A DNA stretch of 64,000 nucleotides from CAVPEV01 sp963703555. Its GTDB lineage: Bacteria; Actinomycetota; Actinomycetes; Actinomycetales; Cellulomonadaceae. A program made the position numbers and the translations under genes. The stretch lies in contig CAVPEV010000028.1 of assembly GCA_963703555.1 (NCBI GenBank), forward strand, positions 54,795 through 118,794, given 5' to 3'. Numbering within the stretch: the first letter of the stretch is position 1; every line of letters begins with the position of its first letter. The notes beneath the pieces were generated by a model. The model saw only the letters and a list, made by a program, of their open reading frames with translations. It was not told where the DNA came from and ran no database searches. Of the stretch, positions 49,991 through 59,237 are shown piece after piece.

Positions 49991-51389
49991 GGCCACGGCC
50001 GCCGCCGCGCCGCGGAGCCCGAGCCCTCGCGACCTCCTCCTGGCCATCGGGTCGGGCACGCTGCTCAACCCGCTCAACTCCTCGATGATCGCCGTGGCCC
50101 TGGTGGACCTACGGCGCACCTTCGGGCTGGACTTCACTACCGCCTCGTGGCTCATCGGCGGCTACTACCTGGCCAGCGCCGTCGGTCAGCCGGTCCTCGG
50201 CCGGGTGGGTGACGTCCTGGGCCGCCGTCGCGTCTTCTTGGCCGGGCTGGGCGTCGTGGCCGTGGCGAGCATCGCGGCGCCGTTGGCCCCGACCTTCGGT
50301 TGGCTCGTCGCCGCCCGGGTGCTCCAGGCGCTGGGCACGTCGGCCCTGTTCCCGTCCGGTGTGGGCATCGTGCGCGCCACCTTCGGACCCGGCCAGGCCC
50401 GGGCGCTCGGCGTGCTGTCGGTGTTCGCGTCGGTGTCCGCGGGGGTCGGCCCGACGCTGGGCGGCTACCTGGTCGGCTGGTCGGGCTGGCCGGCGATCTT
50501 CCTGGTCAACCTGCCGATCGTGGCGGTGAGCGCGGTGCTGGCGTGGCGTTCGCTGCCCCGCGACCATGGCGAGCCAGGGGCGTGGGCGCGGCTGGACCGG
50601 ACCGGAGCGGTGCTGTTCTCCGGAGGCCTGCTCGGCGGGTTGTGGTTCCTCATGTCGCTGTCCGGGCGCCCCGCCTGGGCCGGCCTGGCGGCGGCCGTGG
50701 TGCTCGGCACCCTGTTCGTGCACCGCGAGCTCCGGATGACGGGTCCGCAGCAGGCGGGCGAGCCCGTCCGTCCGGTTGCGCCTGAACCGTTCATGGGTGT
50801 GCGGGCGCTGGGCGCCAACCGCCGCCTGGTCGCCGTGTACGGGGGCAACGGTGTGGTCAACGTGGTCTTCTACGCCGTGTTCTTCGGCGTGCCGTCCTAT
50901 CTGCAGGAGGCCGACGGGCGGTCCCCGGAGCAGGCCGGGGTCATCATGCTGCCGCTGGCGGCCCTCGGTGTGCTGAGCACCCCGGTGCTCGCCCGGGTCA
51001 TCGAGCAGTGGGGTGCGCGGCCGGTGCTGGTCGGTGGGGGCACGGCGCTCGTGCTCGCCTGCGTCGGCCTGCTCTTCGTCACGCCGTCCTGGTCGGGCTG
51101 GGCGATGGCCGGGTTGCTCGGTGTGCTCGGTGTGGCCAACGGCGCCACCGGGTTGTCGTTGCAGGTGGCGATGTACGACGCCGCACCCAAGGGCGCGGCC
51201 GGCGCGGCATCGGGGCTGTTCCAGACGTCGCGGTACCTGGGCACGATCCTGGCCACCACTGCGCTGGCGATCGCGTTCGGCCAGGTCGTGGACACCACCC
51301 GGCTGCACGCGCTGGCGAGCGGGCTCGTCGTGCTGGCAGGCGTGCTGGCGGGCGGCGCGGTCGCCGTCGGGCGACGACGCGCTGACTGA
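49953..51389 (+). CDS. MFS drug exporter, DHA2-like (14 TM)
   Basis: A 478-residue major facilitator. The first helix contains LLLAIGSGTLLNPLNSSMIAVALVDLRRTFG and the loop GRVGDVLGRRRVFLAG is the A motif between TM2 and TM3; GIVRATFGPGQARALG and VGPTLGGYLVGW match motif C-type features of drug/H+ antiporters. About 14 helices are predicted. GTG 49953 is the only upstream in-frame start; it has no ribosome site and lies within the leader ORF, so initiation may depend on that ORF. Confidence 0.88.
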   Translation: MTCPVAGRRAGTEATAAAAPRSPSPRDLLLAIGSGTLLNPLNSSMIAVALVDLRRTFGLDFTTASWLIGGYYLASAVGQPVLGRVGDVLGRRRVFLAGLGVVAVASIAAPLAPTFGWLVAARVLQALGTSALFPSGVGIVRATFGPGQARALGVLSVFASVSAGVGPTLGGYLVGWSGWPAIFLVNLPIVAVSAVLAWRSLPRDHGEPGAWARLDRTGAVLFSGGLLGGLWFLMSLSGRPAWAGLAAAVVLGTLFVHRELRMTGPQQAGEPVRPVAPEPFMGVRALGANRRLVAVYGGNGVVNVVFYAVFFGVPSYLQEADGRSPEQAGVIMLPLAALGVLSTPVLARVIEQWGARPVLVGGGTALVLACVGLLFVTPSWSGWAMAGLLGVLGVANGATGLSLQVAMYDAAPKGAAGAASGLFQTSRYLGTILATTALAIAFGQVVDTTRLHALASGLVVLAGVLAGGAVAVGRRRAD

Positions 51390-51725
51390 CCCGTGGGCGG
51401 CCCGGCGTCCGGCGCGGGCGTGCGGCGGGTCGCGCGGCCCGTCCCTTCGTGCTCCGCGTCGACGTGCTCCCGGTCACTGGCCCCTGGTGGACCGGGCATG
51501 CTGCGACCCGCGTGCTCGTCGGCCATGAGGTCTCCAGGACTCGGCCGCGCGGCGAAACCTCCTGCGCGAGCTGCTCTCGCCGCGCGCCTCCACGTCTGCG
51601 CGGAGGGTCCCGGCCCAGTCGGCGACGTCGCGGGCGGCCGCGCGACCGAAGAGTGCGAGCACCGTGGGCGGATTCCAGCAGTCGTGCAACACGCAGACGT
51701 GCTGGTCGGCGATGCTACCGGTCGG
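51390..51725. other. Region with no firm gene
   Basis: Between the convergent MFS and unknown gene. The minus strand holds an open stretch in the same frame as the unknown gene, directly after its TGA (about 51474-51725), encoding a coding-like segment with CVLHDCWNPPTVLALFGR. It could be a small separate gene starting at TTG 51692 or GTG 51698, or a former C-terminus cut off by the stop. No terminator is evident. Confidence 0.35.
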
Positions 51726-52391
51726 TCAGTGGATGAGGGTGGGGATCAGCTCGGCCGGTGGCGTGTCGGTGAGTTGAGCCCAGGAGCTGACGGCGGCGGC
51801 CAGAGCGAGGACCGAGCCGGCGAGGACTTGATGGCCGCCTCGGCGGACAAGCAGCTTGTCCAGGGAACCGAAGGCCTTGCCCTTGGCGGCCAGGACGAGG
51901 ATGTCGGTGGCGGCTCGTTCACCGTTCCAGTGCCCGGTAGGCAGGCGAGCGTGCTGGGCCAGGTGGGTGGGGGCGGTGGGGTTCGGGCCGGACATCCAGT
52001 CGTCGAGCAGTCCGAGGGCGATGCCGATGCAGCTGGCGACGGTTGCCACGCTGTTGTCCGGCGACTCGGGCTGGACCTGGTCCAGCACAGTGCCGGCCAG
52101 GACGGAGTCGCCGGCCAGGACGGCCGCCACGACCAAGCGCAGGGTGGCCACGGCGATGTCGCGGGTCGGGCCTACGGGGCTGAACAGCTCCAGGTTGCGC
52201 CGTTCCACGGCGTGGTTCATTGCCCGTTGCAGGGTTTCCAGGTCGGGGACGTCGATGTTGTCCACGTCGATGCCCTCTTCGGCCAGCAGCGGCGCCAGGT
52301 CGCGCAGCAATTCCTGGGCCATGCCGGGAACCATCCGGATCTCCGGGGGGCCTGGCGGGCGTTCAGGGCCGCGCCGTCGCAGGTCTGCCAT
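51726..52391 (-). CDS. Unrecognised protein
   Basis: A 221-residue protein with no family I recognise. An N-terminal polar part (MADLRRRGPERPPGPPEI) precedes an acidic helical region, LLRDLAPLLAEEGIDVDNIDVPDLETLQRAMNHAVERRN, and a hydrophobic, Ala/Leu/Val-rich remainder (IAVATLRLVVAAVLAGDSVLAGTVL; HQVLAGSVLALAAAVSSW) without clear membrane helices. ATG 52391 is preceded at six bases by minus-strand CAGGAT, so the message is likely leaderless. The frame continues open for about 80 codons beyond its TGA stop. Confidence 0.6.
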   Translation of the reverse strand: MADLRRRGPERPPGPPEIRMVPGMAQELLRDLAPLLAEEGIDVDNIDVPDLETLQRAMNHAVERRNLELFSPVGPTRDIAVATLRLVVAAVLAGDSVLAGTVLDQVQPESPDNSVATVASCIGIALGLLDDWMSGPNPTAPTHLAQHARLPTGHWNGERAATDILVLAAKGKAFGSLDKLLVRRGGHQVLAGSVLALAAAVSSWAQLTDTPPAELIPTLIH

Positions 52392-52397
52392 GCGCTC

Positions 52398-52403
52398 ATC
52401 CTG
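52398..52403 (-). promoter_or_regulatory. -10 box, leaderless unknown gene
   Basis: Minus-strand CAGGAT, six bases before ATG 52391. Confidence 0.4.
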
Positions 52404-52646
52404 CCATCCGCGCCGCGATCCGGCAGTGGCGGGGGAGTTGGAGGCTGCCCTCGCCCGCAGACGGGCGTTGGCTGCAGCGGGAGGTGAGACGGCACGCCGG
52501 CAGTCGGTCTGGCTGCCGCAGACGCGCAGGGACTGGCCGAGCTGCTGCGGTTCGTCACCGACCGGCTCGCCACCGACCCAGACCAAGCGTGCGACGGGGC
52601 GTCTGACACATGGTCGCTGCAGGTCTCTGAACTGCGGAAACGTTGG

Positions 52647-52717
52647 AGCGGGCGACGAGAATCGAACTCGCGTCACCAGTTTGGAAGACTGGAGCTCTAC
52701 CATTGAGCTACGCCCGC
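52647..52717 (-). tRNA. tRNA-Gly (anticodon TCC)
   Basis: Minus strand: acceptor GCGGGCG/CGCCCGC, D arm TAGCTCAATGGTAGAGC, anticodon loop CTTCCAA, T arm AGTTCGATTCT. Confidence 0.96.
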
Positions 52718-52806
52718 GCAGGTCGCCGGGCGACCCGTGCCACACTCTAGAGGGGCTGTCGCCCGGGCTGCGCGCGCCACGGCTGGTGCGGTGCCTGGTG
52801 CGCGTC

Positions 52807-52880
52807 CGGGATGTGGCGCAGCTTGGTAGCGCGTCCGCTTTGGGAGCGGAAGGTCGTGGGTTCGAATCCCGCCATCCCGA
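52807..52880 (+). tRNA. tRNA-Pro (anticodon TGG)
   Basis: Acceptor CGGGATG/CATCCCG, D arm TGGCGCAGCTTGGTAGCGC, anticodon stem TCCGC/GCGGA around TTTGGGA, T arm GGTTCGAATCC. It is divergent from tRNA-Gly. Confidence 0.97.
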
Positions 52881-53094
52881 CTGGGTGCCGGCCGGGCACC
52901 TCGTGGCTGGCCGGGCACGTCGCGGCCGCCGATGATGCCTTCGCGGCGCAGGCGGCCCGTGGCGTAGCATCGGCGACCGGTGCTTGCAGTGCCGTCGTGC
53001 CTGCGTGCGCCCGTCAGCCGCCGGGCGGTAGCCGGCGGCTCGCGCCCGCTCGCCGGTGCTGCCGGCCACACCCGACCAGTTGGAGACCACCGAA

Positions 53095-54495
53095 GTGAAG
53101 AGTGCCGTCGAGACCCTGGAGCCCACCAAGGTCAAGCTGACCGTCGAGGTGACCTACGACGAGCTGAGGCCGAGCATCGAGCACGCCTACGAGCACATCG
53201 CCCAGCAGGTCAACGTTCCCGGGTTCCGGCGGGGGAAGGTACCGCCGCGGATCATCGACCAGCGGATGGGCCGGGCGGCGGTGATCGAGCATGCGATCAA
53301 CGACGGCCTGGGGACGTTCTACGCAGAGGCGGTCCGGAACAACGAGCTGCGCCCGCTGGGCCAGCCTGACGTCCAGGTGACCACCGTGCCGGGGCTGGTG
53401 CCCGGTGAGCCGTTGGAGGACCAGCACCTGGAGTTCACCGCCGAGGTCGAGGTGCGCCCGCACGTCGATGTGCCCGACCCGGCGTCGATGACCGTGACCG
53501 TCGAGGACGCCGCAGCCACCGATGAGGACGTGCAGGGCCGGCTGCAGGTGCTGCGGGAGCGCTTCGGCACCCTCGTGGGGGTCGACCGTCCGGCCGGGGA
53601 CGGCGACTTCGTCGTGCTCGACCTCGAGGCGACGATCGACGGTGAGCAGGTGGACTCGGTGGCCGGGGTGAGCTACCAGGTCGGCTCGGGCGGCATGCTC
53701 GAGGGGCTCGACGAGGCGCTCGTCGGACTGTCGGCGGGAGAGTCCACGACGTTCGAGTCCGTGCTGGTGGGCGGGGACCGGTCCGGGGAGAAGGCCCAGG
53801 TGTCGGTCACCGCGACAGCGGTGAAGCAGCGGGACCTGCCCCCGGCCGACGACGAGTTCGCCCAGCTCGCCAGCGAGTTCGACACCATGGCCGAGCTGAT
53901 GGCGGACCTGCGCGAGCAGGTGGCCCGGGCCAAGGTGAGCAACCAGGCCGTGATGGCGCGGGACCTGCTCCTCGAGCAGCTCGTCGCGGCCTCCGACGTC
54001 CCCGTCCCCGAGGGGGTCGTGCAGGCCGAGGTGCAGCGCCACCTGGAGCAGGAGGGACGCCTGGAGGACCAGCAGCACCGTGCCGAGGTGGACGAGGACG
54101 CCCGCAGGACGCTGCGCAACCAGATCGTCCTGGACACCCTGGCCGAGCGGCTGGACATCCAGGTCAGCCAGGACGAGCTCGTCGAGTACCTGATGAGCGC
54201 CTCGCAGCAGTACGGGATGGACCCCAACACGTTCATCACGACGCTCGACGAGCAGGGTCAGGTGCCTTCGATGGTGGCGGAGGTGGCGCGGTCGAAGGCG
54301 CTGTCGGTGGCGTTGCGGCGGGCCACGGTCGTCGAGGCGTCCGGGGCGAGGGTGGACCTGACGGAGTTCGTCGGCTCCGACGACGACGATGCCGCCGGCG
54401 GGGATGAGCGGACCGATGACGCCACCGGCTCGGCGGGCGACCTCGCCGGCGCCGTCCGTGTCGACGACGAGGCGGCGGACGCGGCGCGGGCCTGA
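53095..54495 (+). CDS. tig: Trigger factor
   Basis: A 466-residue ribosome-associated chaperone and prolyl isomerase. The ribosome-binding signature GFRRGKVPPRII is at about 42-53, the FKBP-type PPIase domain at about 155-245 (GDGDFVVLDLEATIDG), and the C-terminal chaperone arms follow, ending in an acidic Asp-rich tail. GTG 53095 follows GGAG. Upstream of the clpP operon, the usual bacterial order tig-clpP-clpX. Confidence 0.96.
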   Translation: MKSAVETLEPTKVKLTVEVTYDELRPSIEHAYEHIAQQVNVPGFRRGKVPPRIIDQRMGRAAVIEHAINDGLGTFYAEAVRNNELRPLGQPDVQVTTVPGLVPGEPLEDQHLEFTAEVEVRPHVDVPDPASMTVTVEDAAATDEDVQGRLQVLRERFGTLVGVDRPAGDGDFVVLDLEATIDGEQVDSVAGVSYQVGSGGMLEGLDEALVGLSAGESTTFESVLVGGDRSGEKAQVSVTATAVKQRDLPPADDEFAQLASEFDTMAELMADLREQVARAKVSNQAVMARDLLLEQLVAASDVPVPEGVVQAEVQRHLEQEGRLEDQQHRAEVDEDARRTLRNQIVLDTLAERLDIQVSQDELVEYLMSASQQYGMDPNTFITTLDEQGQVPSMVAEVARSKALSVALRRATVVEASGARVDLTEFVGSDDDDAAGGDERTDDATGSAGDLAGAVRVDDEAADAARA

Positions 54496-54526
54496 GGACC
54501 GAGCCGTCGGTCGCCGGGACGTGCGA

Positions 54527-54563
54527 CGAGGCCCCCTGCGCCGGTCCGGCGCGGGGGGCCTCG
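54527..54563 (+). terminator. Strong hairpin after tig
   Basis: CGAGGCCCCC pairs with GGGGGGCCTCG with an inner GCGCCGG/CCGGCGC stem: a long GC hairpin that separates tig from clpP1. Confidence 0.75.
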
Positions 54564-54583
54564 TCCGTCCTGCGGCGCGGGTG

Positions 54584-54596
54584 CGCCGACAGCGAA
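54584..54596 (+). promoter_or_regulatory. ClgR-like operator before clpP1
   Basis: CGCCGACAGCGAA matches the core CGCYNANRGCGWW of the ClgR site known from Corynebacterium. It is centred about 58 bases before the predicted clpP1 transcript start, a typical activator position. Confidence 0.5.
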
Positions 54597-54636
54597 ACGG
54601 GCCGCAACAGCGACATGGCTCGTCGGCGGCCCGCGT

Positions 54637-54642
54637 TAGGGT
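54637..54642 (+). promoter_or_regulatory. Putative -10 box of clpP1P2
   Basis: TAGGGT with a predicted start near 54649; the 5' leader of about 74 bases carries GAAGGAG before GTG 54723. Confidence 0.45.
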
Positions 54643-54722
54643 CCATTGCACAGCAGCGGAGCCCGGGGCGGCATGGGTCGCCCTCAAGTTCTGCGCCACT
54701 CAGCCACACAGAAGGAGTCTCC

Positions 54723-55385
54723 GTGACCGACCAGGCGCCGGCGATCGCCCGGACCGAAGTTCCCGGCCTCGGCCTCAACGACCACATCTACAACCGGCTC
54801 CTGCGCGAGCGCATCATCTGGCTCGGCTCGGAGGTCCGGGACGAGAACGCGAACGCCATCTGCGCGCAGCTGCTGCTGCTCGCGGCGGAGGACCCGGACC
54901 AGGACATCTGGCTGTACATCAATTCCCCGGGCGGCTCGATCACCGCGGGCATGGCGATCTACGACACGATGCAGTACATCAAGCCGGACGTCGCCACGAT
55001 CGCGATGGGCATGGCCGCGTCCATGGGCCAGTTCCTGCTGTCGTCGGGCGCCAAGGGCAAGCGGTACGCCACCCCGCACGCGAGGGTCCTCATGCACCAG
55101 CCGTCCGGAGGCATCAGCGGAACCGCGACGGACGTGCGGATCAACGCCCAGCTGATCCTGCACATGAAGCAGGTCCTCGCGGAGCTCACTGCTGAGCAGA
55201 CCGGCAAGACCGTGGAGCAGATCAACGCCGACGCGGATCACGACCGGTGGTTCACCGCGCAGGAGGCGCTGGAGTACGGGTTCATCGACCACATCGCCAC
55301 GTACTCCGGCTCGGTGACCGGCGGTGGTGGTACCGCCCCTGACGCCGCACCCCGAGACGACACCACCCAGAGGAGCCTTTCGTGA
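54723..55385 (+). CDS. clpP1: ATP-dependent Clp protease proteolytic subunit 1
   Basis: A 220-residue ClpP. Catalytic S100 in GMAASMGQF, H125 in VLMHQPSGG, and the Asp in YGFIDHIA; YINSPGGSITAGMAIYDTMQ is conserved. In actinobacteria ClpP1 and ClpP2 form a mixed tetradecamer needed for activity. Its stop overlaps the clpP2 start (GTGA). A 25-residue Gly/Thr/Pro-rich C-terminal tail extends beyond the fold. Confidence 0.96.
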   Translation: MTDQAPAIARTEVPGLGLNDHIYNRLLRERIIWLGSEVRDENANAICAQLLLLAAEDPDQDIWLYINSPGGSITAGMAIYDTMQYIKPDVATIAMGMAASMGQFLLSSGAKGKRYATPHARVLMHQPSGGISGTATDVRINAQLILHMKQVLAELTAEQTGKTVEQINADADHDRWFTAQEALEYGFIDHIATYSGSVTGGGGTAPDAAPRDDTTQRSLS

Positions 55386-56086
55386 GCACCGAGTCCGAGT
55401 TCATGGCCCGAGCCGGCCGGCTGTCCGGTCCGGTCTACGGCGCCGCTGCGGCAGGGCCGACGGCGCGCTATGTGCTGCCCCAGTACGAGGAGCGCACGGC
55501 GTACGGCTTCAAGCGGCAGGACCCGTACACCAAGCTGTTCGAGGACCGGATCATCTTCCTCGGCGTGCAGGTGGACGACGCCTCTGCGGACGACATCATG
55601 GCGCAGCTGCTCGTGCTGGAGAGCAGCGACCCGGACCGCGACATCATCCTGTACATCAATTCGCCGGGTGGTTCCTTCACCGCGCTGACCGCGATCTACG
55701 ACACGATGCAGTACATCAAGCCGCCGATCCAGACCGTGTGCCTGGGCCAGGCCGCGTCGGCGGCGGCCGTCCTGCTCGCGGCGGGGGCGCCGGGCAAGCG
55801 CCTCGCCCTGCCCAACGCCCGGGTGCTGATCCACCAGCCGGCGATCGAGGGCGGCGGCTATGCGCAGGCCTCCGACATCGAGATCCACGCGGCCGAGCTG
55901 ATCCGGATGCGCGAGTGGCTGGAGGAGACGATCGCCTACCACTCGGGCCAGCCCGTGGAGCAGGTCCGGGTGGACATCGAGCGGGACAAGATCCTCACGG
56001 CACAGCAGGCGCTCGAGTACGGCCTGGTGGACCAGGTGCTCGCCAGCCGGAAGGGCGTGCAGGGCGCCGTCGTCCAGCCGGTCTGA
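55382..56086 (+). CDS. clpP2: ATP-dependent Clp protease proteolytic subunit 2
   Basis: A 234-residue ClpP paralogue with catalytic S126 in GQAASAAAVL and H151 in VLIHQPAIEGGG, and the longer N-terminal propeptide-like region (about 1-45) usual for ClpP2. GAGGAG precedes GTG 55382. Partner of ClpP1. Confidence 0.96.
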   Translation: MSTESEFMARAGRLSGPVYGAAAAGPTARYVLPQYEERTAYGFKRQDPYTKLFEDRIIFLGVQVDDASADDIMAQLLVLESSDPDRDIILYINSPGGSFTALTAIYDTMQYIKPPIQTVCLGQAASAAAVLLAAGAPGKRLALPNARVLIHQPAIEGGGYAQASDIEIHAAELIRMREWLEETIAYHSGQPVEQVRVDIERDKILTAQQALEYGLVDQVLASRKGVQGAVVQPV

Positions 56087-56090
56087 AGGG

Positions 56091-56123
56091 CCCGGCCGGG
56101 TCCGTCAACCGGGCCCGGCCGGG
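56091..56123 (+). terminator. Hairpin / repeat between clpP2 and clpX
   Basis: The self-complementary CCCGGCCGGG occurs twice (56091 and 56114), giving a 10-bp stem and 13-base loop. It may attenuate read-through into clpX. Confidence 0.5.
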
Positions 56124-56152
56124 GTGGGCGGACACGCCGACACGCCAGGCGG

Positions 56153-56181
56153 CTGACAGGGCGCCGCCGGTGGTGTGCAAT
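56153..56181 (+). promoter_or_regulatory. Housekeeping-type promoter of clpX
   Basis: CTGACA, 17-base spacer, TGCAAT: close to the sigma-70-type consensus, with a 5' leader of about 55 bases to GTG 56244. Confidence 0.5.
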
Positions 56182-56243
56182 GGGAGGGCTCGGGACGCGG
56201 ACAGGCCTGGTGTCCCGAGCGTGGACTCGGGAAGGGGACGCAC

Positions 56244-57514
<1,271 letters not shown>

Positions 57515-57518
<4 letters not shown>

Positions 57519-57838
57519 CGCAGCAGCCACCGCGGCCGACGACCGGCGAGCCGCCGGCCGAGCTGCGGGCGCTGCGGGCCAGCATCGACAACATCGACGC
57601 AGCGCTGGTACACCTGCTGGCCGAGAGGTTCAAGGCGACCCAGCGGGTGGGCGAGCTCAAGGCCCGCCTCGGCATGGCGCCCTCCGACCCCGACCGGGAG
57701 GCCGCGCAGATGGCGCGGCTGCGAGCGCTCGCCCGGGCGTCGGACCTCGATCCGGCGTTCGCGGAGAAGTTCCTGTCCTTCATCCTCGCTGAGGTGATCC
57801 GGCACCACGAGGACATCGCCCGCACCAACGGGGGCTGA
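57515..57838 (+). CDS. Chorismate mutase, AroQ class
   Basis: A 107-residue all-helical mutase converting chorismate to prephenate. LRALRASIDNIDAALVHLLAERFKATQRVGELKA carries the conserved Arg, Asp and Lys of AroQ, and the C-terminal helix has FLSFILAEVIRHHEDIA. Translational coupling to clpX (GTGA) is an actinobacterial arrangement without clear biochemical link. Cytosolic, no signal peptide. Confidence 0.92.
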
Positions 57839-57962
57839 GCGGTCCGAGCGGGACCGGCCGCCGGGCGGGGCCCCTGGCGGACGGCCGCCGAGTGGGCGAG
57901 GGTGGGAGGAGGACCCGGTGGGAGAGTGCCCGCCGGGGCCGTTCCGACAGGAGGGATCATCC

Positions 57963-59162
57963 ATGGAGCTGACCTGGCTGAAGCCGCTGCTCGACCGTCC
58001 TGCCCCGTTCACCACCGTGCAGCTGGACGCGACGCGGGCGGACGCGGCGGGGACCGAGGAGGTGCTCGGACGCTGGCGCACCCTGCGACGGGACCTGGAG
58101 CGCCAGGGAGCCGGGCAGCAGGTCCTCGACGATCTGGAGGACCACATCGGCCGCCCGACCGGGGTGGCCGGTCCGCACGGGCGTGTCCTGATCGCCGACG
58201 CCGAGGGTGTGCAGGTCGATCGGCTGCTGACCGCGCCGCCGGCCCGGTCCACCGCGATCTTCGGGCCGGCGCCGGCGCTGCTCACCGTCGCTCGGGTGGC
58301 CGACGAGTCGGTGTCGTTCGTCCTGGTCGAGGTCGACCGGAACGGAGCCGACCTCACCTGGTCGCAGGGTACGGATCTGCGCGGGGGCCGGCGCGAGGTC
58401 GTCGAGGGCGGCCACGACGTCGTGCACAAGATCCGCGAAGGCGGCGGGTGGAAGCACCGTCGACTGCAGATGCGCGCGGAGGACTCCTGGGAGCGCAATG
58501 CCGACGTCGTCGCCGCCGACCTGGACCGCCAGGTCGCGCACCGTTCGCCGGAGCTGGTGCTCGTCACCGGGGACGTCCGCTCGCTGGCTCTGCTCACCGC
58601 CGCGGTCGGTCCCCGGGTGCGCGCGCTGATGGTCGAGGTGCCGGGCGGTTCGCGGGCGGACGGGGTCAACGAGGATGCCTTCGTCGCACAGGTCCGCGAG
58701 GCGTTGGGGGCCTACCGCGTGCGGCGACGGGAGCGGGTGCTGGACCGGTACCGCACCGGGCAGGGTCGCCGGGACGGGGCGGTCACGGGCCTGGCCGACG
58801 TGGTGACGGTGCTCCGGCGCGGTCAGGTGTCCGAGCTGGTGCTGTCCGAGTCGCTGAGCGACGCGGCGGCCCCGCTGGCCGAGCGCAAGCTGTGGGTGGG
58901 GCCGGACCCGCTGCAGATCGGGCTGTCCAGGGACGAGCTGGACGCGCTCGGCGTGGCCGAGGGCGCGTGGACGCTCCGCGCGGACGTGGCGTTGTTGCGC
59001 GCGGCGATCGGTCAGGACGCCGGCGTGACGTTCGCCGACGAGGCCGTGGTGGATCTCGTTGACTCGGTGGGCGCCGTGCTGCGCTGGCACGACGGTGCAA
59101 CACCGAGCGACGACGTGCTCAGCCAGTCCGCGGACGCCGTCCGGGTGCGACACCTGAGCTGA
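57963..59162 (+). CDS. Vms1/eRF1-like (baeRF) protein, Rv2629 type
   Basis: A 399-residue protein resembling mycobacterial Rv2629. N-terminal MELTWLKPLLDRPAPFTTVQLDATR, a middle eRF1-like domain (DSWERNADVVAADLDRQVAHRSPELVLVTGDVRSLALL), and a C-terminal pelota/eRF1 domain 3-like ADEAVVDLVDSVGAVLRWH. Families of this type are thought to act at stalled or hibernating ribosomes or peptidyl-tRNA, but the role here is untested. CAGGAGGGA precedes ATG 57963. Confidence 0.8.
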   Translation: MELTWLKPLLDRPAPFTTVQLDATRADAAGTEEVLGRWRTLRRDLERQGAGQQVLDDLEDHIGRPTGVAGPHGRVLIADAEGVQVDRLLTAPPARSTAIFGPAPALLTVARVADESVSFVLVEVDRNGADLTWSQGTDLRGGRREVVEGGHDVVHKIREGGGWKHRRLQMRAEDSWERNADVVAADLDRQVAHRSPELVLVTGDVRSLALLTAAVGPRVRALMVEVPGGSRADGVNEDAFVAQVREALGAYRVRRRERVLDRYRTGQGRRDGAVTGLADVVTVLRRGQVSELVLSESLSDAAAPLAERKLWVGPDPLQIGLSRDELDALGVAEGAWTLRADVALLRAAIGQDAGVTFADEAVVDLVDSVGAVLRWHDGATPSDDVLSQSADAVRVRHLS

Positions 59163-59204
59163 CGCCCTCGATCGCCACGCGGGAGGGGCGGTGCACGGGG
59201 GGGC

Positions 59205-59230
59205 GGTGGTCGGCCTGGACGCCGGCCACC
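59205..59230. terminator. Bidirectional hairpin between convergent genes
   Basis: GGTGGTCGGC pairs with GCCGGCCACC (ten pairs, one G-T) around a six-base loop, between the Rv2629-like gene and fadD. Confidence 0.6.
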
Positions 59231-59237
59231 CCACCAC

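Noticed and set aside
52404..52646. Decayed gene upstream of tRNA-Gly (LAELLRFVTDRLATDPDQ)
   Set aside because: The open stretch has coding-like composition but no start codon or homologue, and it runs into the tRNA.
51390..52880. Integrated element at tRNA-Gly/tRNA-Pro
   Set aside because: No integrase, no duplicated tRNA 3' end and no excision gene can be seen.
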